Numbered from the stretch's first letter, positions 25,809 to 34,856 are shown. The stretch is DNA of 64,000 nucleotides from Onthovicinus sp900555545 (GCA_949296915.1 CASFPX010000004.1:1-64000), one strand, 5' to 3'. Numbers and translations: made by a program. The notes: a model not told the origin generated them from the letters alone.

Positions 25809-26766
25809 GTTTCCTGACCTCCTCGTATTTATCATAGGCTTTGATTATATCCTGAACCAGCCGGTGACGGACAACGTCTTTGTCGGAAAACCGGCTGATC
25901 TCGATATCCGGTACGTTCTTTAAAATTTTGGCCGCCTGAACTAGGCCCGACCGCTTGCCAGATGGCAGGTCGATCTGGGTAATATCGCCGGTGACGACGA
26001 TCTTGGAATTGAAGCCCAGCCGCGTAAGGAACATTTTCATCTGCTCGGGCGTGGTATTCTGCGCCTCATCCAGGATGATAAAGCTGTCATCCAGTGTGCG
26101 GCCGCGCATATAGGCGAGCGGGGCGACCTCAATATCCCCGCGTGACTGATATTTTTCAAAACTCTCCGCACCGAGCATATCAAACAGCGCGTCGTATAGC
26201 GGACGGAGATAGGGATCGATCTTCTGCTGCAGATCCCCGGGCAGGAATCCCAGCTTCTCCCCGGCCTCCACCGCCGGGCGCGTCAGGATAATCCGGTTGA
26301 CCTCCTTGGCGCGGAATGCTTTGACTGCCATGGCAACGGCCAGATAAGTCTTGCCGGTGCCGGCGGGGCCGATCCCAAAGACGATCGTATTCTGGCGAAT
26401 GGACTCGATATATTTCTTTTGCCCCAGTGTCTTGGGTTTAATGGGCTTGCCGCGCGCACTGATACACACGCAGTCATCCGCCATCCCGGCGAGCTTGTCC
26501 TCATTCCCTTCCGCGACCAGCGCCATCACATAGCGCACATTCTGGTCGCTGAGCGTCTCCCCCCGGTTGATGAGGGAGAGTAGCCCCTCGATCACACGGC
26601 AGGCGCGGGCGACACCGTCAGGCTCCCCCGCCACCTTGAGCTGGGAGCCGCGGCTGACAACATGGACTTGATATTCATCCTCAATCAATTTAATATTCTC
26701 ATCAAAACTGCCGAACAGGCTGACTGCCTGCTCCATCCGTTCTACATTGATGGTCTGTTCAAACAT
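25798..26766 (-). CDS. PhoH-like ATPase
   Basis: A 322-residue PhoH family protein, an RNA-linked P-loop ATPase. Residues 1-110 form a KH-like N-terminal part. Walker A is GPAGTGKT near 137, followed by LTRPAVEAGEKLGFLPGD, Walker B SFIILDEAQNTT near 230 and the QMKMFLTRLG sensor region. It is the first gene of the phoH-ybeY-era-yqzL-recO-mutS2 run and is separated from yqfD by a terminator, so it should have its own promoter; a TATAAT is present on the minus strand near 26815-26820. Confidence 0.94.
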   Translation of the reverse strand: MFEQTINVERMEQAVSLFGSFDENIKLIEDEYQVHVVSRGSQLKVAGEPDGVARACRVIEGLLSLINRGETLSDQNVRYVMALVAEGNEDKLAGMADDCVCISARGKPIKPKTLGQKKYIESIRQNTIVFGIGPAGTGKTYLAVAMAVKAFRAKEVNRIILTRPAVEAGEKLGFLPGDLQQKIDPYLRPLYDALFDMLGAESFEKYQSRGDIEVAPLAYMRGRTLDDSFIILDEAQNTTPEQMKMFLTRLGFNSKIVVTGDITQIDLPSGKRSGLVQAAKILKNVPDIEISRFSDKDVVRHRLVQDIIKAYDKYEEVRKHAR

Positions 26767-26842
26767 GAAAACCCTGCTTTTCGATAATTTAACGGTTTGC
26801 GCTCTATTATTTTGTTACATTATAACATATTTTTTTAAAAAA

Positions 26843-26894
26843 ATCATAAAAATAGCAGAAATACACAGCCAAACTTCTGCGCTATATTTCTGCT
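26843..26894 (-). terminator. Terminator of yqfC-yqfD
   Basis: AGCAGAAATA (26854-26863) pairs with TATTTCTGCT (26885-26894); on the minus strand ATTTTTATG follows. Confidence 0.7.
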
Positions 26895-26908
26895 TCGTTT
26901 GTGCATTA

Positions 26909-28108
26909 TTATGGATTCTTTGTCGATTCGGGGGAGGATTCCATCTCGATCGGCGCTTCCTGGGCAATATTCTCCTCGCAACTGAACGTCGCAACGATTT
27001 TACACCCCTCCTGTGTAACTGTCACCTCCGGTGTACCACCGGTGATTTGAGCCTCCTGCGCCAGCCGGCCATATTCCTCCGAGAACAGTTCCACTGCAAG
27101 CATGAGCGCCTCCTCCTCCGCGTAGGTAAAATCCGCCTCATGCGTGCGGTAGTAGGTCGTCCGCTCCACAAAAATTGGGAGTCGCACCCCGCCCAGCACC
27201 AACTGGGTCCGCTTGACCTCCCCGGTGACACCCTCCCCCTGATGCGACCGCCCAATGGGGATATTCAGGAAAAAAGCGCCGATCCTGTAGCGGCTGCCTA
27301 CCCGCTCCTGTACGGTTCCCGCCGCACGGAATGGGACAAAAACTTCAATGGTGCGTTTGGTCCGCGCATAGGCATCCCCCTGGGCGTGGACAAAAGTGAC
27401 GCCGCCATCCTTTCGCTCGATAGCACCGCTGATCAGCAGATCCCCTTTGACAACAGCGGAACCGGTATCCGCCTGCGGCGTCCCCGCATATGGCTGGATC
27501 CGGATAATCTGCCCATCCCGCCGGGCAATGACATTCCCGGGTGTCTCATCATCCGAGAGCTCCGGAACGGGCACATTCTCCCGCACCTCGATCACTGCAC
27601 TGCATCCGTTCAGGTTCAGCGCCATCCAGGAGAGCTCCGGCAGCCGGCTGTAGGCCTGGAGCACCACCGAATCCACATTGATTCCGTTGGCCCGTACACC
27701 GCTGTGTACGCCGAGCTCCTCAAACACCTGTAAAATTTTCATTTCATTCTGGGGGGATGCCCCCTCCACCTGCACCGTCCAGAGGAAAGGCGTCAATCCA
27801 GACACCAGCAGCACCGCAGCCAGCAGCCCGATCAGCACACCGGCACGCCGCCGGTACCGCACACTCAGAAAGGGGAGCCCCTGTTTATATCGGGCATGCA
27901 GGCGCATGCCGGAGCGGTGCGCCGGGCGATGGAGCCTGCGGTAGGAGCGGACATCCACTCGAGCAATCAGCCGGTTCCCGCTGTTGCGCACCCCCCACAG
28001 GTCGATCCCTGCGCGCGCGCACAAATTCAAAAAACGTTCGGAAAACCCGCCCCAAACCTCAAACTCCACATATCCGCGCAAAAAGCGAAATAATCTGACT
28101 AAAATCAT
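26909..28108 (-). CDS. yqfD: Sporulation protein YqfD
   Basis: A 399-residue membrane protein required for sporulation, made in the mother cell in Bacillus. A soluble N-terminal part (LFRFLRGYVEFEVWGGFSERF) is followed by one TM segment near residues 90-112 and a large outer beta-rich domain; RENVPVP and PYAGTPQADTGSAVVKGDLLISG are typical. The C-terminal 50 residues are acidic and low in complexity. It follows yqfC by 32 bases with AAGGAGG upstream. Confidence 0.92.
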   Translation of the reverse strand: MILVRLFRFLRGYVEFEVWGGFSERFLNLCARAGIDLWGVRNSGNRLIARVDVRSYRRLHRPAHRSGMRLHARYKQGLPFLSVRYRRRAGVLIGLLAAVLLVSGLTPFLWTVQVEGASPQNEMKILQVFEELGVHSGVRANGINVDSVVLQAYSRLPELSWMALNLNGCSAVIEVRENVPVPELSDDETPGNVIARRDGQIIRIQPYAGTPQADTGSAVVKGDLLISGAIERKDGGVTFVHAQGDAYARTKRTIEVFVPFRAAGTVQERVGSRYRIGAFFLNIPIGRSHQGEGVTGEVKRTQLVLGGVRLPIFVERTTYYRTHEADFTYAEEEALMLAVELFSEEYGRLAQEAQITGGTPEVTVTQEGCKIVATFSCEENIAQEAPIEMESSPESTKNP

Positions 28109-28140
28109 TGTATCCCCGGGGTCGCCCCCGCCTCCTTCCG

Positions 28141-28455
28141 TTAAGCGCCCTCAAACTCGATCGATAGGATCGTCCCTGTGATGACGGCCTGCTCATACTT
28201 CATGTTATTCATACAAAGCTGATCGCCGCGGAACGTGATGGAACCCCTGCCCGTGTTCAGGCTGATGATCCCCTCCTCATACCGCAAAATCCCCTTACAT
28301 CCGTCCACAACGGCCTCCCGGTTGCCGGCCAGTTCCAAATGGGCCATATTTTGCCGCGCGATATCCGGCAAATCGATGCTCTCCCGCACCACTTGCGCAG
28401 CAGTTGACTTGGCGGCCCGCTCCCTCTTTTTTTGCAAGATGCCTTTTCGTTTCAT
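28141..28455 (-). CDS. yqfC: Sporulation protein YqfC
   Basis: A 104-residue protein with a basic N-terminus (MKRKGILQKKRERAAKS) and a beta-rich YqfC/YabP-type domain (LELAGNREAVVDGCKGILRY, IISLNTGRGSITFRG, ISIEFEGA end). It is the usual partner of yqfD in one sigma-E operon. GGGGGTG lies before the ATG at 28455. It is divergent from ylbJ, so the 112-base gap holds both promoters. Confidence 0.9.
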   Translation of the reverse strand: MKRKGILQKKRERAAKSTAAQVVRESIDLPDIARQNMAHLELAGNREAVVDGCKGILRYEEGIISLNTGRGSITFRGDQLCMNNMKYEQAVITGTILSIEFEGA

Positions 28456-28500
28456 ATACCACACCCCCGCACTGCACTTTTATTTTTATGACACGGGAAA

Positions 28501-28528
28501 GATAAAAATGACCGCGCCGCCATATAGT
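28501..28528 (+). promoter_or_regulatory. Sigma-E-like promoter of ylbJ
   Basis: ATA at 28502-28504, a gap of 16 bases and CATATAGT at 28521-28528 fit the known sigma-E form ATA-N16-18-CATAnnnT. It lies 40 bases before the ylbJ start. The opposite strand has a weaker match (CATAAAAA at 28483-28490) facing yqfC. Confidence 0.55.
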
Positions 28529-28567
28529 GAAAGCATAGGCATTTTTTATAAAAAGGGGAGGATCCGT

Positions 28568-29632
28568 GTGGGACTCAAACGTTGGAATCGGTTCAAACTA
28601 TACCTGACGGGAACCATACTGCTCGTGTGCATGGGGGCGGCACTGCTCTACGCACACGAGACGGAGGATGGGATTGCCCGCGGAATCGCCATCTGCACCC
28701 AGACACTGATCCCGTCGCTGTTCCCCTTCCTCTTTCTCTCCTCCTTTTTGGTACGTTCCGGCGCCTGTACCGCTGCTGGGCAATGGGCCGGCCGTATCAC
28801 ACAGATGCTGTTCCGACTGCCGGGCAGCTGCGCCGGTGTCATTCTGATGGGCCTGCTCGGCGGATATCCGGTCGGGATCAGTATGGCGGAGGAACTGATG
28901 CAGCGCGGGGAAATCACACGCTCCCAGGCACAGCGCCTATCACTGTTCTGTGTAGATGCAGGCCCTGCCTTTACGATTGCCGCTGTGGGTGCGGGTATGA
29001 TGGGGAGTGCACACACAGGGGTTCTCCTATACGCCTCTGGAGCAGTTTCCGTGCTGGCGATGGGTGTGGCAGTGCGCTTTTTGCCGGAGCGGACACCGGT
29101 CCAAAAACAGCAGATCAGGCCGGTTGAACCACTGCCGTTGACGGATGCAATGACCACAGCCGTCTCCTCAGCCGTAAAGGCAATGGTCAACATCTGTGCG
29201 TGGGTACTGCTCTTTTGCGCCGCCGGGAATCTGATCCGCCTGATTCCAATGCCCGGCGCCTGGTACGATGCTATTACTTATGTACTGGAGATCTCATCCG
29301 GTTGTGCCGCCGCTGCGCATCGTGCGCCGCCCGCCGTTCTCTCCGCCATGCTCTCCTTCTCCGGACTGTGCGTTATCTGTCAGCTGACCCCCGGCGCGCG
29401 CCGGTGCGGGGTATCCATGTGGCAGTTGCTCCTCTCCCGTACTGTGTCCGCCGCAGTCAGCGGGACCGTCTGCGCACTGCTCTGCCGGATGTTCCCCAGC
29501 TATATTCAGACCGCCGCCGGGTTTGAACCGCTCTATCATGCCGGGCTCAGTGTCAGCATTCCCGCCTGTGCCGCGTTGCTGTTTATGGGCCTGGTGGTGA
29601 TAAACGAGGTTGATATCAAACGCAAAACATGA
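28568..29632 (+). CDS. ylbJ: Sporulation integral membrane protein YlbJ
   Basis: A 354-residue polytopic protein with a nucleoside-recognition (Gate) domain. Landmarks are CTQTLIPSLFPFLFLSSFL near residue 40, GLLGGYPVGI near 94 and SLFCVDAGPAFTIAAVG near 126. In Bacillus it is made under sigma-E and needed for spore cortex formation. I start at the GTG at 28568, preceded by GGGGAGGATCC; the reading frame upstream overlaps yqfC on the other strand. A sigma-E-like promoter precedes it. Confidence 0.93.
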   Translation: MGLKRWNRFKLYLTGTILLVCMGAALLYAHETEDGIARGIAICTQTLIPSLFPFLFLSSFLVRSGACTAAGQWAGRITQMLFRLPGSCAGVILMGLLGGYPVGISMAEELMQRGEITRSQAQRLSLFCVDAGPAFTIAAVGAGMMGSAHTGVLLYASGAVSVLAMGVAVRFLPERTPVQKQQIRPVEPLPLTDAMTTAVSSAVKAMVNICAWVLLFCAAGNLIRLIPMPGAWYDAITYVLEISSGCAAAAHRAPPAVLSAMLSFSGLCVICQLTPGARRCGVSMWQLLLSRTVSAAVSGTVCALLCRMFPSYIQTAAGFEPLYHAGLSVSIPACAALLFMGLVVINEVDIKRKT

Positions 29633-29708
29633 TATGATAAAGTGTATTGAATATCCATGCGGCCACGCAGAAAAAGAGCGCTGTAGCCCGGCCGGAATGG
29701 GAGGCACC

Positions 29709-29921
29709 ATGAAAAAGGAACTGTACAACAAAAATATTGACCCCCAGTGCCGGTACTGCCGCCACGGGCGGATCTCTCCGCTGGGGGACATCCTATGTGA
29801 AAAGTATGGGCTGCCCAAGCCGGACTTTCACTGTAAAAAGTTTGCCTATGACCCGCTCAAGCGGGAACCAATGCCCCAGGCAACCCTACCACAGTTTGAT
29901 CCGGAGGACTTCGCCCTATGA
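29709..29921 (+). CDS. Small four-cysteine (zinc-knuckle-like) protein
   Basis: A 70-residue protein with CRYC near residue 13, a third cysteine in ILCEKYG and a fourth in FHCKKF, spaced as C-x2-C-x14-C-x11-C, which suggests a small zinc site. It ends DPEDFAL and its stop overlaps the start of the next gene by 4 bases (ATGA). GGGAGGCACC stands before the ATG at 29709; the longer frame has no ribosome site. The family is common in Clostridia but I know no function. Confidence 0.75.
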   Translation: MKKELYNKNIDPQCRYCRHGRISPLGDILCEKYGLPKPDFHCKKFAYDPLKREPMPQATLPQFDPEDFAL

Positions 29922-32080
29922 GTAAACGAGAAAAAAGGCACGCAAATCCGGCGGCCAGCAGGCAAAATCCGCTAAAAATCCGCTCCCCATTTCTGGCACG
30001 GTTTGGCCGCTTTCTGATGATTACGCTGGCCGTTCTGATTCTGGCCGAGTTGTTCGTCTTTAACTATCAGACCTATCTGACCTTGGGGAACAGGTATGAG
30101 GAGAAAAGCATTGCCTCCATCGACTCCTGGACGGTACATCTGACACTTGTGGAAGGGACAACAGATACCTTTGAGGCGACGGCGGACAACCCTTCTATCG
30201 AATTCCGCGATATCAATATCCCCGTGCGCACCGTCAAGCTGGATATGGACCTGCCCCAGCGGGTAATGGAATATGACCTGCTCTTTTCCGACGCGACGCG
30301 GGAGAACTTGTACCGCAATTCAGATGTGGGCAAAATGGTCGAGACCGTCCCGCGCAGCCACTACAAGGTGACCTCCTACTCGGAGGACGTGAATACAATC
30401 CGCTACACCCTGCATATCGAAGAGGGACAGCGCGTTGTGATCCGCTCCCTCGATCTGAATGAGACAGTGCCGATGCACTTTTCCGTGGTGCGCATCCTGC
30501 TGCTCCTGGTGATTGCAGCCGCCATCTATTTTGTCTCCAAGGCGCCGTGCATGGCGCAGCCTTACAACGCCATGAGCACCAAGCACATCCTGGCCAACGT
30601 ACTGACCGCCTCCTTCTTTATCGGGACGATTGTATTCATCTACGGCGTTTACGTGGGCGATCCCTTTTACTACAATAACAAGGCGATTCTGGATCAACTG
30701 TCCAAGGAGCTCCCGGATGCCTTTATGCACGGACAGGCTTCGCTGCTGGCCGAGCCGAGCGACGAACTGCTGGCGATGGACAACCCCTATGACTGGGGCG
30801 CCCGGACCAATGAGGGAGTCCAATACAGCTGGGATCACCTGCTCTTTGACGGAAAATACTATTCCTACTACGGGATCGCGCCAGTACTGGTGCTGTTTTT
30901 ACCCTTCCGGCTGATTACGGGAACTTACCTGCCGTGTATGAACGCCATCCTGATTTTCTGCATGCTGGCCACAGTATTCCTCTCCCTGTGCTGGCACGAG
31001 GTGCTCAAGCGTTGGTTCCCAAAGACACCTGCAGGCCTCGCCGTGTGCGGTCAGTTTATGCTGCTGTGCTCCTCCGGAATGGTATTCTGCATGTTCCGCC
31101 CCAAATTCTATGAGGCGGCAGAGGCGGCAGGACTTATGTTCTTTGTAATCGGGCTGTATTTCACCCTCTCCTCCAACGTATTCTGCAAGGAGAAGATCAA
31201 GCTCTACAAGCTGGCGCTCTCCGCCGTATTTGTCTCCCTCGCCGTGCTCTCAAGGCCGACATTTGCCCTGTACGCAGTGGCGATGCTGTTCTTCCTGTTT
31301 TTCGCATTCCGTCAATATTGGAAGGCAGAGGATGCGCCGGCCAAAAAGAGCGGATATGTGATCAAATTCCTGGCCGCCGCGCTGATCCCGTACGTGTTCT
31401 TTGCGGGGCTTCAGATGGCATATAACTTTATCCGCTTCGGCTCCCCATTCGACTTCGGGATTCAGTACTCCCTGACGGTCAGCGACTTTACCAAGGCGGA
31501 ATTCCACCCGTCTCTCGCATGGATCAGCATCTACAACTTCCTGTTTAATCTGCCGGGGCTGAGCTCCAGTTTCCCGTTTATCACGTGCAGCAACGAGTGG
31601 TTTGGGACGACCGGCTTCTACTATTTTGAGTACTCGCAAAATCCGATGACCTTTGGGCTCTTCTGGCGGGCGCTGCCGATGTTCGCCCTCCTGTTCGCTT
31701 CGCGTGCGCTCAAAACAATGGATCGTGAAAATCGCCTGCGCGCCCTTTTGCTGGGCGGTGTAGGTTGTGTGATCATCCCCGTGATCATCATCGCCTCCAC
31801 CTGGGAGAGTGGCCACGCCATGCGGTACAATGTCGACTTTGGCTGGCAGATGCTCTTTGCCGCGCTGGCGATCTGCCTGTACTTCTACAACCGGATCCAG
31901 AGCGAGCGGATCAAGCACCTGCTACGCAATGCGATGATCGTTTGCACAGTTCTCTGCTTCCTGGGGAATATGGCAAGTGTGATGACGGAGTGGCCGCGCG
32001 GCGAGAACACCTTTAGTTCCAACCCCTATCAGGAGATCGTCTATAACAAATTTGCCATGCTGTTTGAATTCTGGAATTAA
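29918..32080 (+). CDS. Large polytopic membrane protein, GT-C glycosyltransferase-like
   Basis: A 720-residue protein. One TM near residues 32-52 is followed by an outer beta-rich domain (55-190), then about ten more TM segments. The layout of many TM helices with long loops (for example DPFYYNNKAILDQLSKELP and TWESGHAMRYNVDFGWQ) recalls GT-C/PMT-type enzymes that use lipid-linked sugars, but I see no clear catalytic DD or ExD pair in the first loop, so this is a guess. It is translationally coupled to the four-cysteine protein. Confidence 0.65.
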   Translation: MSKREKRHANPAASRQNPLKIRSPFLARFGRFLMITLAVLILAELFVFNYQTYLTLGNRYEEKSIASIDSWTVHLTLVEGTTDTFEATADNPSIEFRDINIPVRTVKLDMDLPQRVMEYDLLFSDATRENLYRNSDVGKMVETVPRSHYKVTSYSEDVNTIRYTLHIEEGQRVVIRSLDLNETVPMHFSVVRILLLLVIAAAIYFVSKAPCMAQPYNAMSTKHILANVLTASFFIGTIVFIYGVYVGDPFYYNNKAILDQLSKELPDAFMHGQASLLAEPSDELLAMDNPYDWGARTNEGVQYSWDHLLFDGKYYSYYGIAPVLVLFLPFRLITGTYLPCMNAILIFCMLATVFLSLCWHEVLKRWFPKTPAGLAVCGQFMLLCSSGMVFCMFRPKFYEAAEAAGLMFFVIGLYFTLSSNVFCKEKIKLYKLALSAVFVSLAVLSRPTFALYAVAMLFFLFFAFRQYWKAEDAPAKKSGYVIKFLAAALIPYVFFAGLQMAYNFIRFGSPFDFGIQYSLTVSDFTKAEFHPSLAWISIYNFLFNLPGLSSSFPFITCSNEWFGTTGFYYFEYSQNPMTFGLFWRALPMFALLFASRALKTMDRENRLRALLLGGVGCVIIPVIIIASTWESGHAMRYNVDFGWQMLFAALAICLYFYNRIQSERIKHLLRNAMIVCTVLCFLGNMASVMTEWPRGENTFSSNPYQEIVYNKFAMLFEFWN

Positions 32081-32086
32081 ACAAGG

Positions 32087-32120
32087 CGCCTCCGCCCATA
32101 ATAAGAGCGGAGGTGTTTTT
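32087..32120 (+). terminator. Terminator hairpin that also holds the next gene's ribosome site
   Basis: CGCCTCCGC (32087-32095) pairs with GCGGAGGTG (32107-32115), followed by TTTTT. The GGAGGTG arm is the Shine-Dalgarno sequence of the small gene starting at 32122, seven bases on. Confidence 0.65.
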
Positions 32121-32121
32121 G

Positions 32122-32289
32122 ATGGCAGAAGCCTTTTTCTTCAGCAAAAATCCGGAGCTGGACGCCTGCTTCAACGCACTCCCCAAATCCGTCCAGGAGG
32201 GGATCATGCAATCCGGGGTGGAGTTCAACACCCCGGAGGAGCTAAAACAGTTTGCCCGCCATCTGACGGGATCCGGAGAAAACGCATAG
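32122..32289 (+). CDS. Small uncharacterised helical protein
   Basis: A 55-residue protein (starts MAEAFFFSKNPELDACF, includes PKSVQEGIMQSGVEF and EELKQFARHL). GGAGGTG stands at the right distance from the ATG, and codon usage matches neighbours. It resembles the short conserved proteins of Clostridia that have a helical hairpin and no known role. It lies between the GT-C-like gene and a converging GH13 gene. Confidence 0.65.
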   Translation: MAEAFFFSKNPELDACFNALPKSVQEGIMQSGVEFNTPEELKQFARHLTGSGENA

Positions 32290-32295
32290 CATAAC

Positions 32296-32327
32296 AGAAT
32301 CCCGGAGGCACTGGCCTCCGGGATTCT
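32296..32327. terminator. Bidirectional hairpin between converging genes
   Basis: A perfect 14-bp stem (32296-32309 with 32314-32327) and 4-base loop; T-runs are weak on both sides. It lies between the small plus-strand gene and the minus-strand GH13 gene. Confidence 0.65.
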
Positions 32328-32341
32328 ACTGTCTTAGCCCG

Positions 32342-34234
32342 TTATTGAGCTACAACGCGATAGATGTTCGCCTCATAGGGGCGCAGCTGTTCCGAACGCG
32401 CGGTGTAGTTCGAAATCAAAAGCTCCATCTCCTCCACCGGAGAGGGGCGTTTTTTCCGCTTGCCGGTCAGATTGATCTCGATATAGAAGGACTCCTTTCC
32501 AATGGTGCGGCGATAGCAGAAGTAGTCCCGCCCCGCATTGACGCGCACAAAGTTGCCGTAAATCAGCGGCGCATTTGCTTTGCGCAGGGCGATCAGCCTG
32601 CGGTAGAAGCTGAGCACGGAGTCATGGCTGAGCGCCTCCTCTGCCGCGTTACAATGGATATAGTCCGGGTTGACGCCAATCCACGGCTCACCAGTAGTAA
32701 ATCCGGCGTTTTTCCCATTTGTCCACTGCATCGGTGTGCGGGCGTGGTCGCGTGAGCCGGCACACACCTTGGCGAACGCCTGCTGTGTGCTTTTCCCCTT
32801 CGCCCGCTCCTGTTTGTACAGGTTCAGGCTCTCCACATCGCGCAGATCGTCGACTGAATGAAAAACCGTATTGACCATCCCAAGCTCCTGACCCTGGTAG
32901 ATGAACGGCGTTCCCTTGAGTGTCATCTGCATGACCGCGAGCGCCTTGGCGATCTCATAGCGGTAGGCGCCATCCGGATCCACCTTGGAGATCATGCGCG
33001 GGTTGTCGTGATTGTCAAAAAATACGGTCGGCCAGCAATGACTGCCGTACTGCGTCTGCCACTGTGCCAGATTGTCCGCCATGGGCCGCAGATCAAAACG
33101 ATAGTCGTCAAAGCGTTGCTTGCCCGGGTTTTCTAAGTGGTCAAAGGAAAATACGACGTCCAGCTCCCCGCGGTCGTCCCCCGTCATCAGTTTGCTCATC
33201 TCCAGCCCCGTACCCTGGCACTCGCCGACGGTAAAGGCATCGTATTTGCCGAATGTCTCCCGGCGGAGCTCCTTTAAATAATCGTGCAGGTGCGGGCCGT
33301 AGAAATAGTGTTCCACGCCCTTGAATCCCATCAGCGTCCCGACAAGCTCGTTCCCGTCCGGGAGGCCGTTTTTCTTGGAGATAAAACTGATGACATCCAG
33401 GCGGAAACCGTCGATCCCCTTTTCCAGCCACCAGTTGACCATCGACTCAATGTCGCGGCGGAATTCCGGATTATCCCAGTTAAAGTCCATCTGCTTGGCA
33501 CTGAACAGGTGCATGGCCCACTCCCCCTTTTCCGGGTAATAGTTCCATGCTGGGCCGCTAAAAATAGAATCCCAGTTGTTGGGCGGCGTGTCCGGTTCCC
33601 CTTTGCGCCAGATGTAGTAGTCCTTATACTTGGAATTGGGATCGTTGAGCGCGGACTGGAACCACTCATGCTCGTCGGAGGAGTGGTTGATGACCAGATC
33701 CATGATGAGCTTCATTCCGCGGGCGTGGATCCCCTCAAGCAGGCGGTCGAAGTCCTCCATGGTACCGAACTCCTGCATGATTGCCCTGTAATCGCGGATA
33801 TCATAGCCGTTATCGTCGTTCGGAGAATCATAGACCGGCGAGCACCAGATGGCATCGACGCCCAGGTCTTTGAGGTAGTCGAGCTTTTCATAAATACCGT
33901 TCAGGTCGCCGATCCCATCGCCGTTGGAATCTTTAAAGGAGCGCGGATAGATCTGATAGAACACGGCCTCCTTCCACCACTTGTGCGTGATGTTCCCATC
34001 GTCGGGCGCCGGGATGTCCTTTTCGCTGTTGAGCAGATCCAGCATGGCGCGGACGAAGCGCTCATCCACCTTGCCCAAGGTGAGCTTTTGCAGCTTTTCA
34101 AGGGAAAGCTTACCCAGCGGCGTGGATTCGAGCAGACGGGCCGGGATCCCCACACTGTACAATCCCTTTTCCAGAATATCGTGGCCCACCGGCGTGCGGT
34201 AGATCTCTTTAAATGTCGTTTTTGCGGTAATCAT
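32342..34234 (-). CDS. GH13 alpha-glucosidase (oligo-1,6-glucosidase type) with N-terminal extra module
   Basis: A 630-residue enzyme that would cleave short alpha-glucans inside the cell (no signal peptide). The GH13 barrel begins at about residue 85 with KEAVFYQIYPRSFKDSNGDG. Catalytic regions are DLVINHSS, GFRLDVISF (nucleophile Asp), TVGECQG (acid Glu) and FFDNHDNPR (third Asp). The first 80 residues are an extra helical module (STPLGKLSLEKL, RAMLDLLNSEKD) absent from standard oligo-1,6-glucosidases; a similar motif ends the GH3 enzyme at 46634. The ATG at 34234 has GAAAGGGGG upstream. Confidence 0.93.
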   Translation of the reverse strand: MITAKTTFKEIYRTPVGHDILEKGLYSVGIPARLLESTPLGKLSLEKLQKLTLGKVDERFVRAMLDLLNSEKDIPAPDDGNITHKWWKEAVFYQIYPRSFKDSNGDGIGDLNGIYEKLDYLKDLGVDAIWCSPVYDSPNDDNGYDIRDYRAIMQEFGTMEDFDRLLEGIHARGMKLIMDLVINHSSDEHEWFQSALNDPNSKYKDYYIWRKGEPDTPPNNWDSIFSGPAWNYYPEKGEWAMHLFSAKQMDFNWDNPEFRRDIESMVNWWLEKGIDGFRLDVISFISKKNGLPDGNELVGTLMGFKGVEHYFYGPHLHDYLKELRRETFGKYDAFTVGECQGTGLEMSKLMTGDDRGELDVVFSFDHLENPGKQRFDDYRFDLRPMADNLAQWQTQYGSHCWPTVFFDNHDNPRMISKVDPDGAYRYEIAKALAVMQMTLKGTPFIYQGQELGMVNTVFHSVDDLRDVESLNLYKQERAKGKSTQQAFAKVCAGSRDHARTPMQWTNGKNAGFTTGEPWIGVNPDYIHCNAAEEALSHDSVLSFYRRLIALRKANAPLIYGNFVRVNAGRDYFCYRRTIGKESFYIEINLTGKRKKRPSPVEEMELLISNYTARSEQLRPYEANIYRVVAQ

Positions 34235-34339
34235 TGGATTTCCCCCTTTCACTCATCATTAGAATATTGCATTTTATTATGATTGTCAATAAAAGCATTT
34301 ATGTTTTCTCATTTTTAATGAAATATGCACGGATTTCAA

Positions 34340-34368
34340 TTGACTTTTTTCCACGCTTTCGATATAAT
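34340..34368 (+). promoter_or_regulatory. Strong sigma-A promoter
   Basis: TTGACT (34340-34345) and TATAAT (34363-34368) with a 17-base spacer, about 90 bases before the gene at 34459. Confidence 0.9.
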
Positions 34369-34458
34369 AAAGCAGTGACCAAGTGAAAAAAGCAGTCATA
34401 TAATAACGTCGGGCAGCGTGCAACCCGCCGCCCAATTTTTTAAAGGAGCGTGGCATCA

Positions 34459-34767
34459 ATGATCGGAATCGGTACATGGCAGTGCAGGGTGGATACGATG
34501 TTCTTTAAAGGGGACGTCAAATTTAAGATCACGGATAACAACGGCCAGTACGGGCTGGATATTATCATGGACGGCCCTGTCCCCAAGTTCGAGATCAAGA
34601 ATATCCGCGAGGATGGCAACACCCTGCGCGCGACCGGCACGGTGGAGCTGCTGCCCGGCAAGGAGATTGAGAGCGAGCTGACCTTTAACGGCGACACCTG
34701 CGAGGGCGTCATGAAGGTCCCGATGCTCGGCAAGATCAAATTAAAGGACGGCAAAAAGGTCGGCTGA
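34459..34767 (+). CDS. Small beta-rich protein of unknown function
   Basis: A 102-residue soluble protein that alternates strands and turns (IGIGTWQCRVDTMFFKGDV, FEIKNIREDGNTLRATG, ELTFNGDTCEGVMKVPMLG), as expected for a small beta-barrel. The ATG at 34459 has AAAGGAGC upstream; a GTG nine bases earlier is too close to it. Its strong promoter and own terminator mean a separate, probably well-expressed transcript. The neighbouring GH13 gene suggests a tie to sugar metabolism, but this is only position. Confidence 0.75.
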   Translation: MIGIGTWQCRVDTMFFKGDVKFKITDNNGQYGLDIIMDGPVPKFEIKNIREDGNTLRATGTVELLPGKEIESELTFNGDTCEGVMKVPMLGKIKLKDGKKVG

Positions 34768-34793
34768 GACAGCGCCAATCAAATCATACATGC

Positions 34794-34825
34794 AAAAAGG
34801 CGGAGATTTTAGCTCCGCCTTTTTT
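34794..34825. terminator. Bidirectional terminator
   Basis: AAAAAGGCGGAG pairs with CTCCGCCTTTTTT across a 7-base loop; T-runs on both strands serve the gene at 34459 and the converging gene at 34857. Confidence 0.9.
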
Positions 34826-34856
34826 GTGCAGGCAAGGTACCCTCTCTTGCCCACCG

